DNA from: Chloroflexota bacterium
GTDB lineage: Bacteria > Chloroflexota > Anaerolineae > Anaerolineales > Villigracilaceae
Length of the DNA stretch: 47,546 bases
Assembly: GCA_021796315.1 (NCBI GenBank)
Contig: JAJYOH010000002.1
Location: 1 to 47,546 of the forward strand
Direction of reading: 5' to 3'
Shown here: one piece after another, positions 34,406 through 42,866 of the stretch
Position numbering within the stretch: position 1 is the stretch's first letter
How the letters are laid out: every line of letters begins with the position of its first letter
The notes under the pieces: generated by a model
The model's input: the letters and a program-made list of their open reading frames with translations, nothing else
Database searches by the model: none
Told to the model about the DNA's origin: nothing
Position numbers and translations under genes: made by a program

Positions 34406-37400
34406 ATGCCCCGTCTCCTGCTCGCCCCTGCTGGACACGGCAAGACTCAATTTGTCATTGAGCAGATCCGCGCCACACTTGCGAGTGAGCCGCTCGCACC
34501 CGTCATCGTCATCGTGCCGAACTCCATTCAAGCCGCTGGGTTTCGCCAGCGGCTTTGCGCTGCGGGCGGCGCGCTGGGTGTGGAAGTCCACACCTTTCAC
34601 ACGCTCTATTCCGAATTATTGATCCGCGCGGGACAGCCCATTCCGCTGCTGCTCGACCCCGTGCGGATTCGCCTGCTTCGTTCCATCGTGGATGACCTGT
34701 GCGAACGCGGCGCGATGACGCACTTCGCGGCCTTGCGCGACAAGCCTGGATTCGTCGCGCTCCTTCGCAACACGATTGAAGAACTTAAACGCGCCCGCAT
34801 CACCCCTGACCTGTTTACTGCTTCCGTTAAAGGATTCGGCCCGCGGCTGGAGGAGATCGCCGTTGTTTACTCCGCCTACCAGGATTGGCTGCAAAAACAA
34901 AATTGGGCGGATAACGAAGGACGCGGCTGGCTGGCGGCGATCGCGCTCGAATCAAAACCTGACCTCGGAACTGATACCCGACTGTTAGCTGTCTCTGGCT
35001 TCGACGAATTCAACCCCACGCAACTGGCGGTTCTATCCCTGCTGGCAAATCGCGCAAAAGAGACTCTCGTCACATTGACGGGCGACATTCAAAATCCACA
35101 GCGCGCCGCGCAGCACCGTTTTCACCGCGCGCAAACCGCGTTAGTCAATAGTCTCAATCTACAACCCGAAGCGATGGATTCCGCGTCCATGCTTTCAACG
35201 GGGATTGCAAATGTGGAAGCCTCGCTGTTTGATCTTAATTCTGGAGTCCAGAAGCTTGCTTCTGAGACACGGGCGGCAAGCCGCCCGACTCCAGAGCGCA
35301 ATGACATTGAATTCGTAGAAGCCCAAACCCGCGCCATCGAAGCGCGCGCCGCGTTGCGGTGGATCAAAGCGCGTGTCGTGCGCGATGGGATGAAGTTATC
35401 GGATGTGGCCATCCTGGCGCGCAACCTTGAGCCGTATCGTCCATTTCTCGAAGAGACCGCCGCTGAGTTTGGAATCCCGTTGCGTATCGTGGGCGGACAA
35501 CCGCTGAACGAAAACCCTGCCGTTGCCGCGTTGCTGACCTTGCTTTCATTGCCCGCGGACAATTGGAAACGCCGCGCGTTGATCGAAGCGTGGCGCAGTC
35601 CATATTTTGATTTCAGCGGACAGGGAATTGAGGCTGCATCCGCCGCGGAGTTGGATGAACTTTCGCGAGTGGGGAAAGTCTCGCAAGGACTCGATCAGTG
35701 GCGCGAGGCGTTTGCAATGTGGGGGAAACGGAAGGTCACTGAGTTTGAAGATGACTTGCCTTCTGGCGACATGGAGTCGAAAGTCTCCAGGCTTTCGAGC
35801 GTCCAAAGTCAGGAGACCCTTCGACAAGCTCAGGGCGAGGCTTTGGAGTCCGCATTCAATACATTCGTTGACTTGCTCACCCCGCCAAATAGTGCTTCGA
35901 TAAAAGATCATGTGGCTTTTGTTGAAGCGTTGATCGGCGATGACCCTGCCCTCACCCCCAGCCCCTCTCCCGAGGGGAGAGGGGGGAATGGTTTGAATGT
36001 CGTTGTGAATGCCCGCGAAATTAAATCCACAGCGGAGCGGGATGTTGCGGCTTTGCGCGCATTCAAGGATGTCTTGCGCGGATTGGTTCTGGCCGAATCT
36101 GTCTTGAATAACGATTCATTGGAATATGCCGATTTCTACAAAGACTTGCGCGGCGCAGTGGAACCTGCGGCGTTTACCGTTCCTGCTGAGTCGGGCGTGT
36201 TTGTCGCATCTGTGCTGGATGGGCGCGGATTATCCTTTGAAGCCGTCGCATTGATGGGACTCTCCGAAGGTGAGTTCCCGAAGCAGGAGCGCGAGGATAT
36301 TTTGTTGCGCGAGTCGGACCGCGCGAAACTGAATCTCGAAACCAAATTGCACGGCGACGAGGGGACATTGTTCTATCAAGCCGTCACACGCGGACGGCAA
36401 AAACTTCTGCTGACGCGCACCTACCTGGCGGAGGACGGGCAGGCGTGGGAGCCGTCCCCGTTTTGGGAGGAGATCAACCGATTAAATGGAACCAGCTCAA
36501 CGGTCAGGATAAGAGGCGAGGCTGGTTTAATGGATTCTGCCGAGGCGGCCTCGAGAGTCGAATGGGTGGAATCGGCTCGGGACTTCGACATCCACATCAA
36601 AAATGGAATTGAAGTTTTGCGGGCGCGCATGAATCCCAATGCAAAGGGAATCTACGAGGGCGAGTTGTTTGATTTGAGCGAACGTTTTGGCGCGGCGCAC
36701 GGCTGGAGCGCGAGCCGACTCGAAAGTTATGGGACTTGCCCGTTCGAGTTTTTTGTGGCGTACGCGCTGGAGTTGGAGCCGCGTGAGGAGGCCGAGGAGG
36801 GATTCGATGTGCGGATGCTCGGCTCGATGCTGCATAAGATTTTGGAGGATGTATACAGCGGCGTTGCGTTGAAGACGGCGGCTGGAAAAGTTTTTGCAAG
36901 CGCGCCCGAAGAATATGGTTTTCGCCCGACCGCATTGTGGACGCAGCAGCGGGCGGAGTTACTGCGTGTGTTGGAAAAAACGATTGGTGAGTTAAATAAA
37001 ATTTCACAGGGATATACGCCGAAACAAATGGAAGCGCGCTTTGGGATGGGCGAGCCGTCGCTGGTGTTGCAGACTTCGGCGGGTGAGGTGCGACTGCATG
37101 GGTACATTGACCGACTCGACGCTGCGCCCGATGGGAGTCTGCGTGTGATTGATTACAAGGCGGGGAGCACGGCGATTTCGGCGAGCCATTTGAAAGAGGG
37201 GCGCAGGCTGCAACTGCCGATTTATGCTTTGGCGGCGCGCGATGCGCTGGGACTAGGCGAAGTTTCGAGCGGTTTTTACTGGCATATCCAGAAAGCGGAA
37301 GCGAGCAGTTTGAAACTTGAAAAATTTGAAGGTGGCGTGGAAGCGGCGTTTGCCGTTGCGGTGGCACACATCGGCAGGCATGTGACTGGAATCCGCGCAG

Positions 37401-37489
37401 GACAGTTCGAGCCGAAGGCGCCCGATGAGGGTTGTCCGAGCTATTGCCCTGCGGTCAATTTTTGCTGGCGATATAAGAGAGGATTTTAA
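34406..37489 (+). CDS. addB: AddB-like PD-(D/E)XK nuclease / inactive helicase subunit
   Basis: A 1027-residue subunit of a helicase-nuclease that resects double-strand breaks. The N-terminus has a P-loop-like LLLAPAGHGKT and a helicase-like region with GFDEFNPTQLAVLS. The C-terminal nuclease domain shows LHGYIDRLD and VIDYKAGS. Four cysteines fit the AddB iron-sulphur staple: Cys778 (SYGTCPFEFF) and Cys1010, Cys1014, Cys1020 (CPSYCPAVNFC). At least three repeats are read in frame between residues about 278 and 527. AGAGG precedes the ATG. The AddA-like subunit follows after one small gene. Confidence 0.88.
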   Translation: MPRLLLAPAGHGKTQFVIEQIRATLASEPLAPVIVIVPNSIQAAGFRQRLCAAGGALGVEVHTFHTLYSELLIRAGQPIPLLLDPVRIRLLRSIVDDLCERGAMTHFAALRDKPGFVALLRNTIEELKRARITPDLFTASVKGFGPRLEEIAVVYSAYQDWLQKQNWADNEGRGWLAAIALESKPDLGTDTRLLAVSGFDEFNPTQLAVLSLLANRAKETLVTLTGDIQNPQRAAQHRFHRAQTALVNSLNLQPEAMDSASMLSTGIANVEASLFDLNSGVQKLASETRAASRPTPERNDIEFVEAQTRAIEARAALRWIKARVVRDGMKLSDVAILARNLEPYRPFLEETAAEFGIPLRIVGGQPLNENPAVAALLTLLSLPADNWKRRALIEAWRSPYFDFSGQGIEAASAAELDELSRVGKVSQGLDQWREAFAMWGKRKVTEFEDDLPSGDMESKVSRLSSVQSQETLRQAQGEALESAFNTFVDLLTPPNSASIKDHVAFVEALIGDDPALTPSPSPEGRGGNGLNVVVNAREIKSTAERDVAALRAFKDVLRGLVLAESVLNNDSLEYADFYKDLRGAVEPAAFTVPAESGVFVASVLDGRGLSFEAVALMGLSEGEFPKQEREDILLRESDRAKLNLETKLHGDEGTLFYQAVTRGRQKLLLTRTYLAEDGQAWEPSPFWEEINRLNGTSSTVRIRGEAGLMDSAEAASRVEWVESARDFDIHIKNGIEVLRARMNPNAKGIYEGELFDLSERFGAAHGWSASRLESYGTCPFEFFVAYALELEPREEAEEGFDVRMLGSMLHKILEDVYSGVALKTAAGKVFASAPEEYGFRPTALWTQQRAELLRVLEKTIGELNKISQGYTPKQMEARFGMGEPSLVLQTSAGEVRLHGYIDRLDAAPDGSLRVIDYKAGSTAISASHLKEGRRLQLPIYALAARDALGLGEVSSGFYWHIQKAEASSLKLEKFEGGVEAAFAVAVAHIGRHVTGIRAGQFEPKAPDEGCPSYCPAVNFCWRYKRGF
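35241..35294. repeat. Triple-hairpin repeat inside addB
   Basis: Outer arms CTGGAGTC (35241-35248) and GACTCCAG (35287-35294) enclose two perfect inner hairpins: CAGAAGCTTGCTTCTG (35249-35264) and GGGCGGCAAGCCGCCC (35271-35286). It is read in frame as SGVQKLASETRAASRPTPE, a linker between helicase-like blocks. Confidence 0.8.
35817..35835 (+). repeat. Short palindromic repeat inside addB
   Basis: CCCTTCGACAAGCTCAGGG, identical to 11868-11886 but read in another frame (TLRQAQGE). It adjoins a second inverted structure (CGAAAGTCTCCAGGCTTTCG, 35779-35798). Confidence 0.85.
35949..35986 (+). repeat. GC-rich hairpin repeat inside addB
   Basis: It starts CCCTCACCCC and contains CCCCTCTCCC-GA-GGGGAGAGGGG. 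It is translated ALTPSPSPEGRGG. The same family, in opposite orientation, lies in addA at 38622-38660. Confidence 0.85.
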
Positions 37490-37491
37490 CT

Positions 37492-38007
37492 ATGTCTTAT
37501 GAATTGTTTCAAGTATTGTTTCCTGAAACGGCGTTAACTGAAACGCGCACCGCTAAAATTCCTGTGGGCAATTCCTGGCTGCCTGCTGATGAGTATGGCT
37601 TGCTGGAGGCATACTGTGACGAAGAAGATTGTGATTGTCGGCGAGTGTTTTTCAATGTCATTTCCAGAAAGCGAAACGATCTTGTCGCGGTGGTGGCTTA
37701 TGGTTGGGAGAGCGAAGCATTCTACAAAAAGTGGTGGGGCGGTGAACCAGATAATGAAATTGAACGCCTCGCGATAAATGAAATGCGGGGGCTGGTTCTC
37801 AATTCTGCCAGTCCGCAATCTGAGTTAGCGCCCGCCATTCTCAAACTGATTGCAGGGCTTCTGGAAGATCCCGCGTACGTTGCCCGAATCAAACGTCATT
37901 ACCAAATATTCAAAGAAAAAGTCGACCCTAAACATTTTCGGAAATCTGGCGCAACGAAACAGATTGATATTGCGAAACCGAAATCCAAAAAACGTAAACG
38001 CAACTGA
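37492..38007 (+). CDS. Small acidic protein of unknown function between addB and addA
   Basis: A 171-residue protein starting 3 nt after addB, with AGAGAGG about 9 nt upstream, so probably co-translated. A Cys-rich segment AYCDEEDCDCRRVFFNV (about residues 40-56) may bind metal. An aromatic block follows (YGWESEAFYKKWWGG), and the C-terminus is basic (KPKSKKRKRN), suitable for nucleic-acid contact. I do not recognise the family. Its place between the two subunits of AddAB suggests a role linked to that enzyme, but chance insertion cannot be excluded. Confidence 0.75.
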   Translation: MSYELFQVLFPETALTETRTAKIPVGNSWLPADEYGLLEAYCDEEDCDCRRVFFNVISRKRNDLVAVVAYGWESEAFYKKWWGGEPDNEIERLAINEMRGLVLNSASPQSELAPAILKLIAGLLEDPAYVARIKRHYQIFKEKVDPKHFRKSGATKQIDIAKPKSKKRKRN

Positions 38008-38010
38008 TCG

Positions 38011-38034
38011 CTGTTCACTGTTCACTGATAACTC
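38011..38034 (+). repeat. Short repeat at the addA start
   Basis: CTGTTCACTGTTCACTGATA followed by ACTC: tandem TGTTCAC units that end 1 nt before the addA ATG. It occupies the position where a ribosome site would be expected. Confidence 0.6.
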
Positions 38035-38035
38035 A

Positions 38036-41000
38036 ATGACTTTACTCTCTCAATTCCACTTCAAAGGCAACCAGGAAAAAGCCGTCACGGATTCATCGTC
38101 CGCGATTGCGGTCACGGCTGGAGCGGGTTCGGGCAAAACGCTTTCTTTGGCGGGACATTATTTGCATTTGCTCGAACAGGGTTATCCCCTGCGTTCCATT
38201 CTCGCGATCACCTTCACTGAAAAAGCCGCGCGGGAAATGCGCTCCCGTATTCGTAATGCATTTTTGTCTGTTTCACAGGAAGAATTAACCGCCAAGACCG
38301 CGAAGAGCGCGAAGGAAATACAAGAAGAAAATCTTAGCGACCTTAGCGTGCTTCGCGGTTCAAATATTGACTCTTCAAGAATTGGCACCATCCACAGCTT
38401 ATGCGCCGAAATCCTGCGCGCCCATCCCGCCGAGACAGGACTTGACCCTGCCTTTGAAGTTCTCGAAGAGGGATTGTCCGCCGCTCTGCAAGCCGAAGCG
38501 ATTGAATCCGCGCTGGCGTGGGGTTCGACAGATGAAGAATCCGTTGGGTTGTTTGGCGTATTCAAGGAAAATGAACTTCGACAAATTCTTACTGCGCTGA
38601 TGAGTCGCAGGTTGGACATTTCCCCTCTCCCGCTTTTGGGAGAGGGGGCAGGGGTGAGGGAAAAATTCGAGTCAACTCTTTCCTCTTATCTCGCCGCACA
38701 CCTTGATTCTCAAACTTGGATTGATTCCTTTTCCACTCTCGCATCCCTCCGCTCATCCTCCCCCGAAGACAAACTCGAACTCGCGCGCCAATCTGTCCTC
38801 GCGCAATGGACTGAAATCCAGCAAGCCCGCGCCGTGCAAAACTGGGATGCCGTTCTCGCCTCCCTCACCGCCCTTCGCAAAGCCATCTCCACGCTGGGAC
38901 AAAAAGCCAACTGGGACGACATCGAAACTGTCCGCGAGTCCATGCGGCAACTCAAAGACATTTACGACGAGCACCTCAAATTCCTCGCTGAAAAATCCCG
39001 CTTCGCACTCGACGAAAAACTTGCCGCGTCCCTCCCCGCTGTCCATCGCCTGCTTGACCAGACCCTGCTTGAATATCAATCTCGCAAAGACGAACGCCAA
39101 TCCCTCGACTTCGACGATCTCGAAGGCCTCACCGCACACTTGCTGACCGAGCATCCCGAAGTCCGCGCTCAACTGCAATCCGAACTGCGTGCCGTCCTCG
39201 TGGACGAATTCCAGGACACCAATGACAGGCAAAGACAAATCGTTTATGCGCTCACAGGATTCAACCCAATCTCCAATCGTAAATCGTCAATCGTAAATCC
39301 AAAATCGGTTAATCTTTTCATCGTGGGCGACTCCAAACAATCCATCTACAAATTTCGCGGCGCGGATGTTTCCGTCTTCCGCCAGGTGCAAGCCGACATC
39401 CGCGACTCAGGCGGCGAACTGATTGACCTCGACCTGACCTTCCGCGCGCACAAACCTCTGCTCGAACAACTCAATTCCCTGCTCGCCCCCATCCTCGGCG
39501 AGACCGACGACCCCGCGCGACCCTACGCTGTTCCGTTTGCTCCACTGCGCGCCTATCGCCAGAATCCCGTCCGCGAAAATATCCAGCCACCCTTCATCGA
39601 ATTCCACCTTGGACTTGGCGAATCCGCCGACGAAGGGCGCATCTCCGCCGCGCAAGCCCTCGCCAACCGCCTGCGTCAACTTCACGAAACCGAAGGCTTC
39701 AACTACGGCGACATGGCTTTGCTTTTCCGTTCCTCCACAGCATTCCCCATTTACGAGTCCGCGCTCGAAGCGGCAAACATTCCCTTCGTCACTGTTGCAG
39801 GACGCGGCTTCTATGACCGCCCCGAAATCCGCGACCTGCTCAACATCCTCGCCGCCATCGCCGACCCGACCGATGATCTCGCCCTCGTCGGTCTCCTGCG
39901 TTCTCCCGCCTTCGCGATACCTGATTCGGAAATTTATCGCCTCCGCTTCCCCGATGGATCAACATCCCCCGCCAGACTCTTTGACTCCATCAACCAACAG
40001 AATACGGAATACGCAACACGCAATACACAACAGATTCATCCTTCATCTTTCATCCTTCATCTTTTATCCATCCTCACCGAACTTCACGCTTTATCTGGCC
40101 GCGCTCCCGCCGCTACGATTCTCAAACGCTTCATCGACCTCACCCACTACCACGCCATCCTTGCCAGCGACCCCAATGGTGCGCGCCTCGTCCGCAACGT
40201 GGACAAACTGCTCGCCGACGCGCACCGCTCGCGCCTCGTCAACCTCACCGACTTCCTCGCCTACATCCAGACCCTGCGCGACGTCAGTTTCCGCGAAGGC
40301 GAAGCCCCAGCCGATTCGTCGAACGCGGGCGCGGTTCAACTGATGACCGTCCACAAAGCCAAGGGACTCGAGTTCCCCCTCACCGTCCTCGCCGACGCCG
40401 CCTACGAACATCGCGGCGCAGGCGCAAAAACCCTCATCTCGAATAATCTCCTCCTCGACATTCGCGACGACGACTTCCACTCCACCGCCTGGCAGCTCGC
40501 CTCGCGCCTCGAAGACGACCGCGCCGAAGCCGAAGACAACCGCCTGCTCTACGTCGCCGCCACCCGCGCCAAGGAAAAACTTCTCATCAGCGGCCACGTC
40601 AAACTCAAAAAAGACGGCACGCTTTCCCTCGCGGGCTGGCTTGGCAAGTTCTCTTTCTTGGAGATGTCTACGCCCGAGCATTCCCAACTCAAAGACGGAA
40701 TCTACACTGCAATTTACCCCTACTCCCAAGCAGACGTTCCTTCCGCTCCTCAACCTGATTCAACATCCCAAACAGAATCTCCCCGTGAGTCCGACCTGCT
40801 CGAACCCCTCCTCCCAAACATTCCCCTCGCCGAGGAGAAACTCCGCGCCCATGAATCTGACCCGCCGCAACGAGTCTGGCGCATCGTCTCAAAGACCAAA
40901 ACCCCGCGCGCCCCTGCCTGGCTGGTGGGACGCCTCGTCCACGAAGCCATTCGCCGTTGGCATTTCCCCGATGATGATTTTGAATCCTTCCTGAAACCCT

Positions 41001-41410
41001 TCGCCCTCGAATCAGGATTGACCGACCCCAAAGAAATCCACGCCGCCATTCAAGAATCCCGCCGCCTGTTGGAACGCCTGCGCGCCCATCCGCTCTTCGC
41101 CGAACTCGACTCCGCCGAACGCCATCACGAAGTCCGCTATGATTTGCCCAATGAGCGCGGCATCATGGATTTGCTCTACCGCACCGAAGCAGGCTGGTTT
41201 ATCATTGACTTCAAAACTGACGAGGTGCGAAGCGACGCCGAAGCGCAATCCGCCATCAGCCAGAACGGGTACGACCGTCAGGTGGCGCGCTACGCCCAGG
41301 CCGTCGCGGCCCAGCTCAAGGCCCGCGCTGAGCCGAGTCGAAGCGTCCAGGCAAAGACGCGGCTCGTCTTCCTGAATGTAAAGAACAGTATCGCAATATT
41401 TGATTTGTAA
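38036..41410 (+). CDS. addA: AddA-like UvrD-family helicase with C-terminal nuclease
   Basis: A 1124-residue superfamily 1A helicase-nuclease. Motifs: Walker A TAGAGSGKT (about 27-35), ITFTEKAAREM, motif II VLVDEFQDTND (about 385), motif III DSKQSIYKFRGAD, motif V TVHKAKGLEFP (about 770), motif VI LLYVAATRAKEKLLI, and a RecB-type nuclease near 1040-1090 (GIMDLLYRTE, FIIDFKTDEV, QVARYAQAV). It pairs with the AddB-like protein for break resection. ATG 38036 lacks a ribosome site; the frame extends upstream through the preceding gene. At least five short repeats are inserted in frame, mostly between motifs. Confidence 0.93.
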   Translation: MTLLSQFHFKGNQEKAVTDSSSAIAVTAGAGSGKTLSLAGHYLHLLEQGYPLRSILAITFTEKAAREMRSRIRNAFLSVSQEELTAKTAKSAKEIQEENLSDLSVLRGSNIDSSRIGTIHSLCAEILRAHPAETGLDPAFEVLEEGLSAALQAEAIESALAWGSTDEESVGLFGVFKENELRQILTALMSRRLDISPLPLLGEGAGVREKFESTLSSYLAAHLDSQTWIDSFSTLASLRSSSPEDKLELARQSVLAQWTEIQQARAVQNWDAVLASLTALRKAISTLGQKANWDDIETVRESMRQLKDIYDEHLKFLAEKSRFALDEKLAASLPAVHRLLDQTLLEYQSRKDERQSLDFDDLEGLTAHLLTEHPEVRAQLQSELRAVLVDEFQDTNDRQRQIVYALTGFNPISNRKSSIVNPKSVNLFIVGDSKQSIYKFRGADVSVFRQVQADIRDSGGELIDLDLTFRAHKPLLEQLNSLLAPILGETDDPARPYAVPFAPLRAYRQNPVRENIQPPFIEFHLGLGESADEGRISAAQALANRLRQLHETEGFNYGDMALLFRSSTAFPIYESALEAANIPFVTVAGRGFYDRPEIRDLLNILAAIADPTDDLALVGLLRSPAFAIPDSEIYRLRFPDGSTSPARLFDSINQQNTEYATRNTQQIHPSSFILHLLSILTELHALSGRAPAATILKRFIDLTHYHAILASDPNGARLVRNVDKLLADAHRSRLVNLTDFLAYIQTLRDVSFREGEAPADSSNAGAVQLMTVHKAKGLEFPLTVLADAAYEHRGAGAKTLISNNLLLDIRDDDFHSTAWQLASRLEDDRAEAEDNRLLYVAATRAKEKLLISGHVKLKKDGTLSLAGWLGKFSFLEMSTPEHSQLKDGIYTAIYPYSQADVPSAPQPDSTSQTESPRESDLLEPLLPNIPLAEEKLRAHESDPPQRVWRIVSKTKTPRAPAWLVGRLVHEAIRRWHFPDDDFESFLKPFALESGLTDPKEIHAAIQESRRLLERLRAHPLFAELDSAERHHEVRYDLPNERGIMDLLYRTEAGWFIIDFKTDEVRSDAEAQSAISQNGYDRQVARYAQAVAAQLKARAEPSRSVQAKTRLVFLNVKNSIAIFDL
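38285..38362 (+). repeat. Palindromic repeat inside addA (gene-like coding repeat)
   Basis: Left arm AACCGC...AAGACCGCGAAGAGCGCGAAG and right arm CTTAGCGACCTTAGCGTGCT followed by TCGCGGTT form a long imperfect inverted repeat. It is translated TAKTAKSAKEIQEENLSDLS. It lies between motif Ia and the next helicase motif. Confidence 0.75.
38622..38660 (+). repeat. GC-rich hairpin repeat inside addA
   Basis: CCCCTCTCCC-GCTTTT-GGGAGAGGGG, then GCAGGGGTGAGGG. It is translated PLPLLGEGAGVRE. Same family as 35949-35986 in addB, inverted. Confidence 0.85.
39266..39308 (+). repeat. AATCGTAAATC-type tandem repeat inside addA
   Basis: Degenerate tandem units CCAATCGTAAATCGTCAATC and GTAAATCCAAAATCGG, translated ISNRKSSIVNPKS. 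It stands directly before motif III (IVGDSKQSIYKF). Confidence 0.7.
40008..40072 (+). repeat. Tandem repeats inside addA
   Basis: Two low-complexity blocks: CAGAATACGGAATACGCAAC followed by ACGCAATACACAA, then TCATCC/TTCATC units. Translated QNTEYATRNTQQ and IHPSSFILHLL. They lie in the 2B-like part of the helicase. Confidence 0.7.
41327..41344 (+). repeat. Short palindromic repeat near the addA 3' end
   Basis: GCTGAGCCGAGTCGAAGC, translated AEPSRSV. It is the inverted form of the 33341-33358 element with one difference. Confidence 0.75.
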
Positions 41411-41473
41411 GGTTTCGTCATTGCTTCGGGGAGAACACCCTCCAATGACGGAACACAGTCAAAGGAGAATCCC

Positions 41474-42865
41474 TTGTCAGCATCAAAAACAATTTATCAA
41501 ATCAAAGTCACGTTGAACGATTCCAAACCTCCCATCTGGCGCAGAATTTTAGTGTCAGATACGACAACCTTGTTGCAGTTCCATGACATTTTGCAAATCG
41601 TCATGGGCTGGGCCGACTATCACCTGCACATGTTCACCGTCAACGGACAAATCTACGGCAACCCCGAAGATGATGAGTACGGGGATATGGGAACAAAGAA
41701 CGAGTCGCGCTTCAAATTGAATCAACTCGTTGAGCGTGAGGGCTTTAAGTTTCGTTACGAATATGACTTTGGCGACAGTTGGCTGCATGACTTGATTGTC
41801 GAAAAAATCCTGCCAGCCGAGAAGGAAGCTCACTATCCAGTTTGCATTGCAGGTAAGCGCGCCTGTCCGCCCGAAGATTCAGGTGGTGTTGGGGGATATG
41901 AGGAAATTTTGGAGGCGTCAACCAACCCAAAACATCCAGAACACGATAGATATTTGGAGTGGATCGGCGAAAATTTCGACCCCGAGCATTTTGACCTTGA
42001 TGAAGTAAACAAAGTTTTGCGTCACCCACGCAGCCACAGGGAGGCGGATCCCGTTATCAACGGGCAAGACTATTCCCAACCTCCGACCGCAGGCGAAGAA
42101 ATTCTTGTGAAGATCGCCAATTGGGTAAGCGGATTGGATGAAAAGCAAATTGCTTTGACAGAGGCATTGGCCGTGCGGCGGGACATGGTCACGTTCTTGT
42201 CCTACCTGAATGAAAACCGCGTGGTCGGCACACAGTCCACGGGCAACCTGCCGCTGAAAGCCGTGCGCGAGATTTGCGCCAAATTCGTCAGCCCGCCTGT
42301 GCTCGATGAAAAACTTGGAGACAAGGTTTATAAATTGCGAAGTGAAGATGATGTCTGGCAGTTGTTTTTCCTTCACATGCTTGCCAATACAGGCGGGTTG
42401 ATAACAGGCGGTCAAGCCCGTACCTGGAAAGTAACACCAAGCGCCCAATCCTTTTTGAACGCCCCTGCCCCAATTCAACTTGGCTTTATGCTGGATGTTT
42501 GGTGGCATTACGAGGATTGGCGCATTGCATTTCCTTTCTCAGGTTTGGCGCAGGGCTTGCCGATTAACTTCAATACGATCATCCTCAAGCGTCTGCTGGG
42601 ATTGCCTGTTGGCAAATCGGTTTCCTATGAACCGTTCGCCGACCAATTGATCAAAGAGACTCACTTTACTTGGCCAAGCGCCGATCAATCTCTTGTGAAC
42701 AGCACCATGCGCTCTGCCATTGCGCGCATGGTGATCTACCCCCTGACCGATTTTGGCATCCTTGAGTACGAGAACAAAGAAAGAACAAGCGATGGATACA
42801 AGTCAAAGTATCTTGCTGAAATTCGTTTGACATCGTTTGGAAAAGGGTTGCTGGAAACCTTGTAA
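41474..42865 (+). CDS. pRiA4b ORF-3-like protein with extra C-terminal domain
   Basis: A 463-residue protein. The start is TTG 41474, preceded by AAAGGAGA at 6 nt. Residues about 1-180 match the plasmid pRiA4b ORF-3 / IS1096 TnpR-like family: YQIKVTLNDSKPPIWRRILV, LHDILQ-type FHDILQIVMGW, YEYDFGDSWLHDL, CPPEDSGGVGGYEEIL, FDPEHFDLDEVN. The remaining 270 residues (about 195-463) are an uncharacterised, mostly helical region, with possible helix-turn-helix near NLPLKAVREICAKF. Function of the family is not established. It lies 63 nt after addA and 1 nt before the next gene. Confidence 0.85.
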   Translation: MSASKTIYQIKVTLNDSKPPIWRRILVSDTTTLLQFHDILQIVMGWADYHLHMFTVNGQIYGNPEDDEYGDMGTKNESRFKLNQLVEREGFKFRYEYDFGDSWLHDLIVEKILPAEKEAHYPVCIAGKRACPPEDSGGVGGYEEILEASTNPKHPEHDRYLEWIGENFDPEHFDLDEVNKVLRHPRSHREADPVINGQDYSQPPTAGEEILVKIANWVSGLDEKQIALTEALAVRRDMVTFLSYLNENRVVGTQSTGNLPLKAVREICAKFVSPPVLDEKLGDKVYKLRSEDDVWQLFFLHMLANTGGLITGGQARTWKVTPSAQSFLNAPAPIQLGFMLDVWWHYEDWRIAFPFSGLAQGLPINFNTIILKRLLGLPVGKSVSYEPFADQLIKETHFTWPSADQSLVNSTMRSAIARMVIYPLTDFGILEYENKERTSDGYKSKYLAEIRLTSFGKGLLETL

Positions 42866-42866
42866 C

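Noticed and set aside
36597..37367. 256-codon minus-strand frame opposite the AddB nuclease domain
   Set aside because: The plus strand encodes the conserved nuclease and iron-sulphur cysteines; the reverse reading is Pro/Ser/His-rich and has no family features.
38011..38034. TGTTCAC tandem units considered as a CRISPR-like or iteron array
   Set aside because: Only two short units without spacers; better explained as a small dispersed repeat.
39537..40343. 268-codon plus-strand frame inside addA
   Set aside because: It is Pro/Ser/Thr-rich, out of frame with the conserved helicase motifs that cover the same region.
40091..40753. 220-codon minus-strand frame opposite addA
   Set aside because: It is a Gly/Glu/Val-rich shadow produced by codon bias of addA; no ribosome site.
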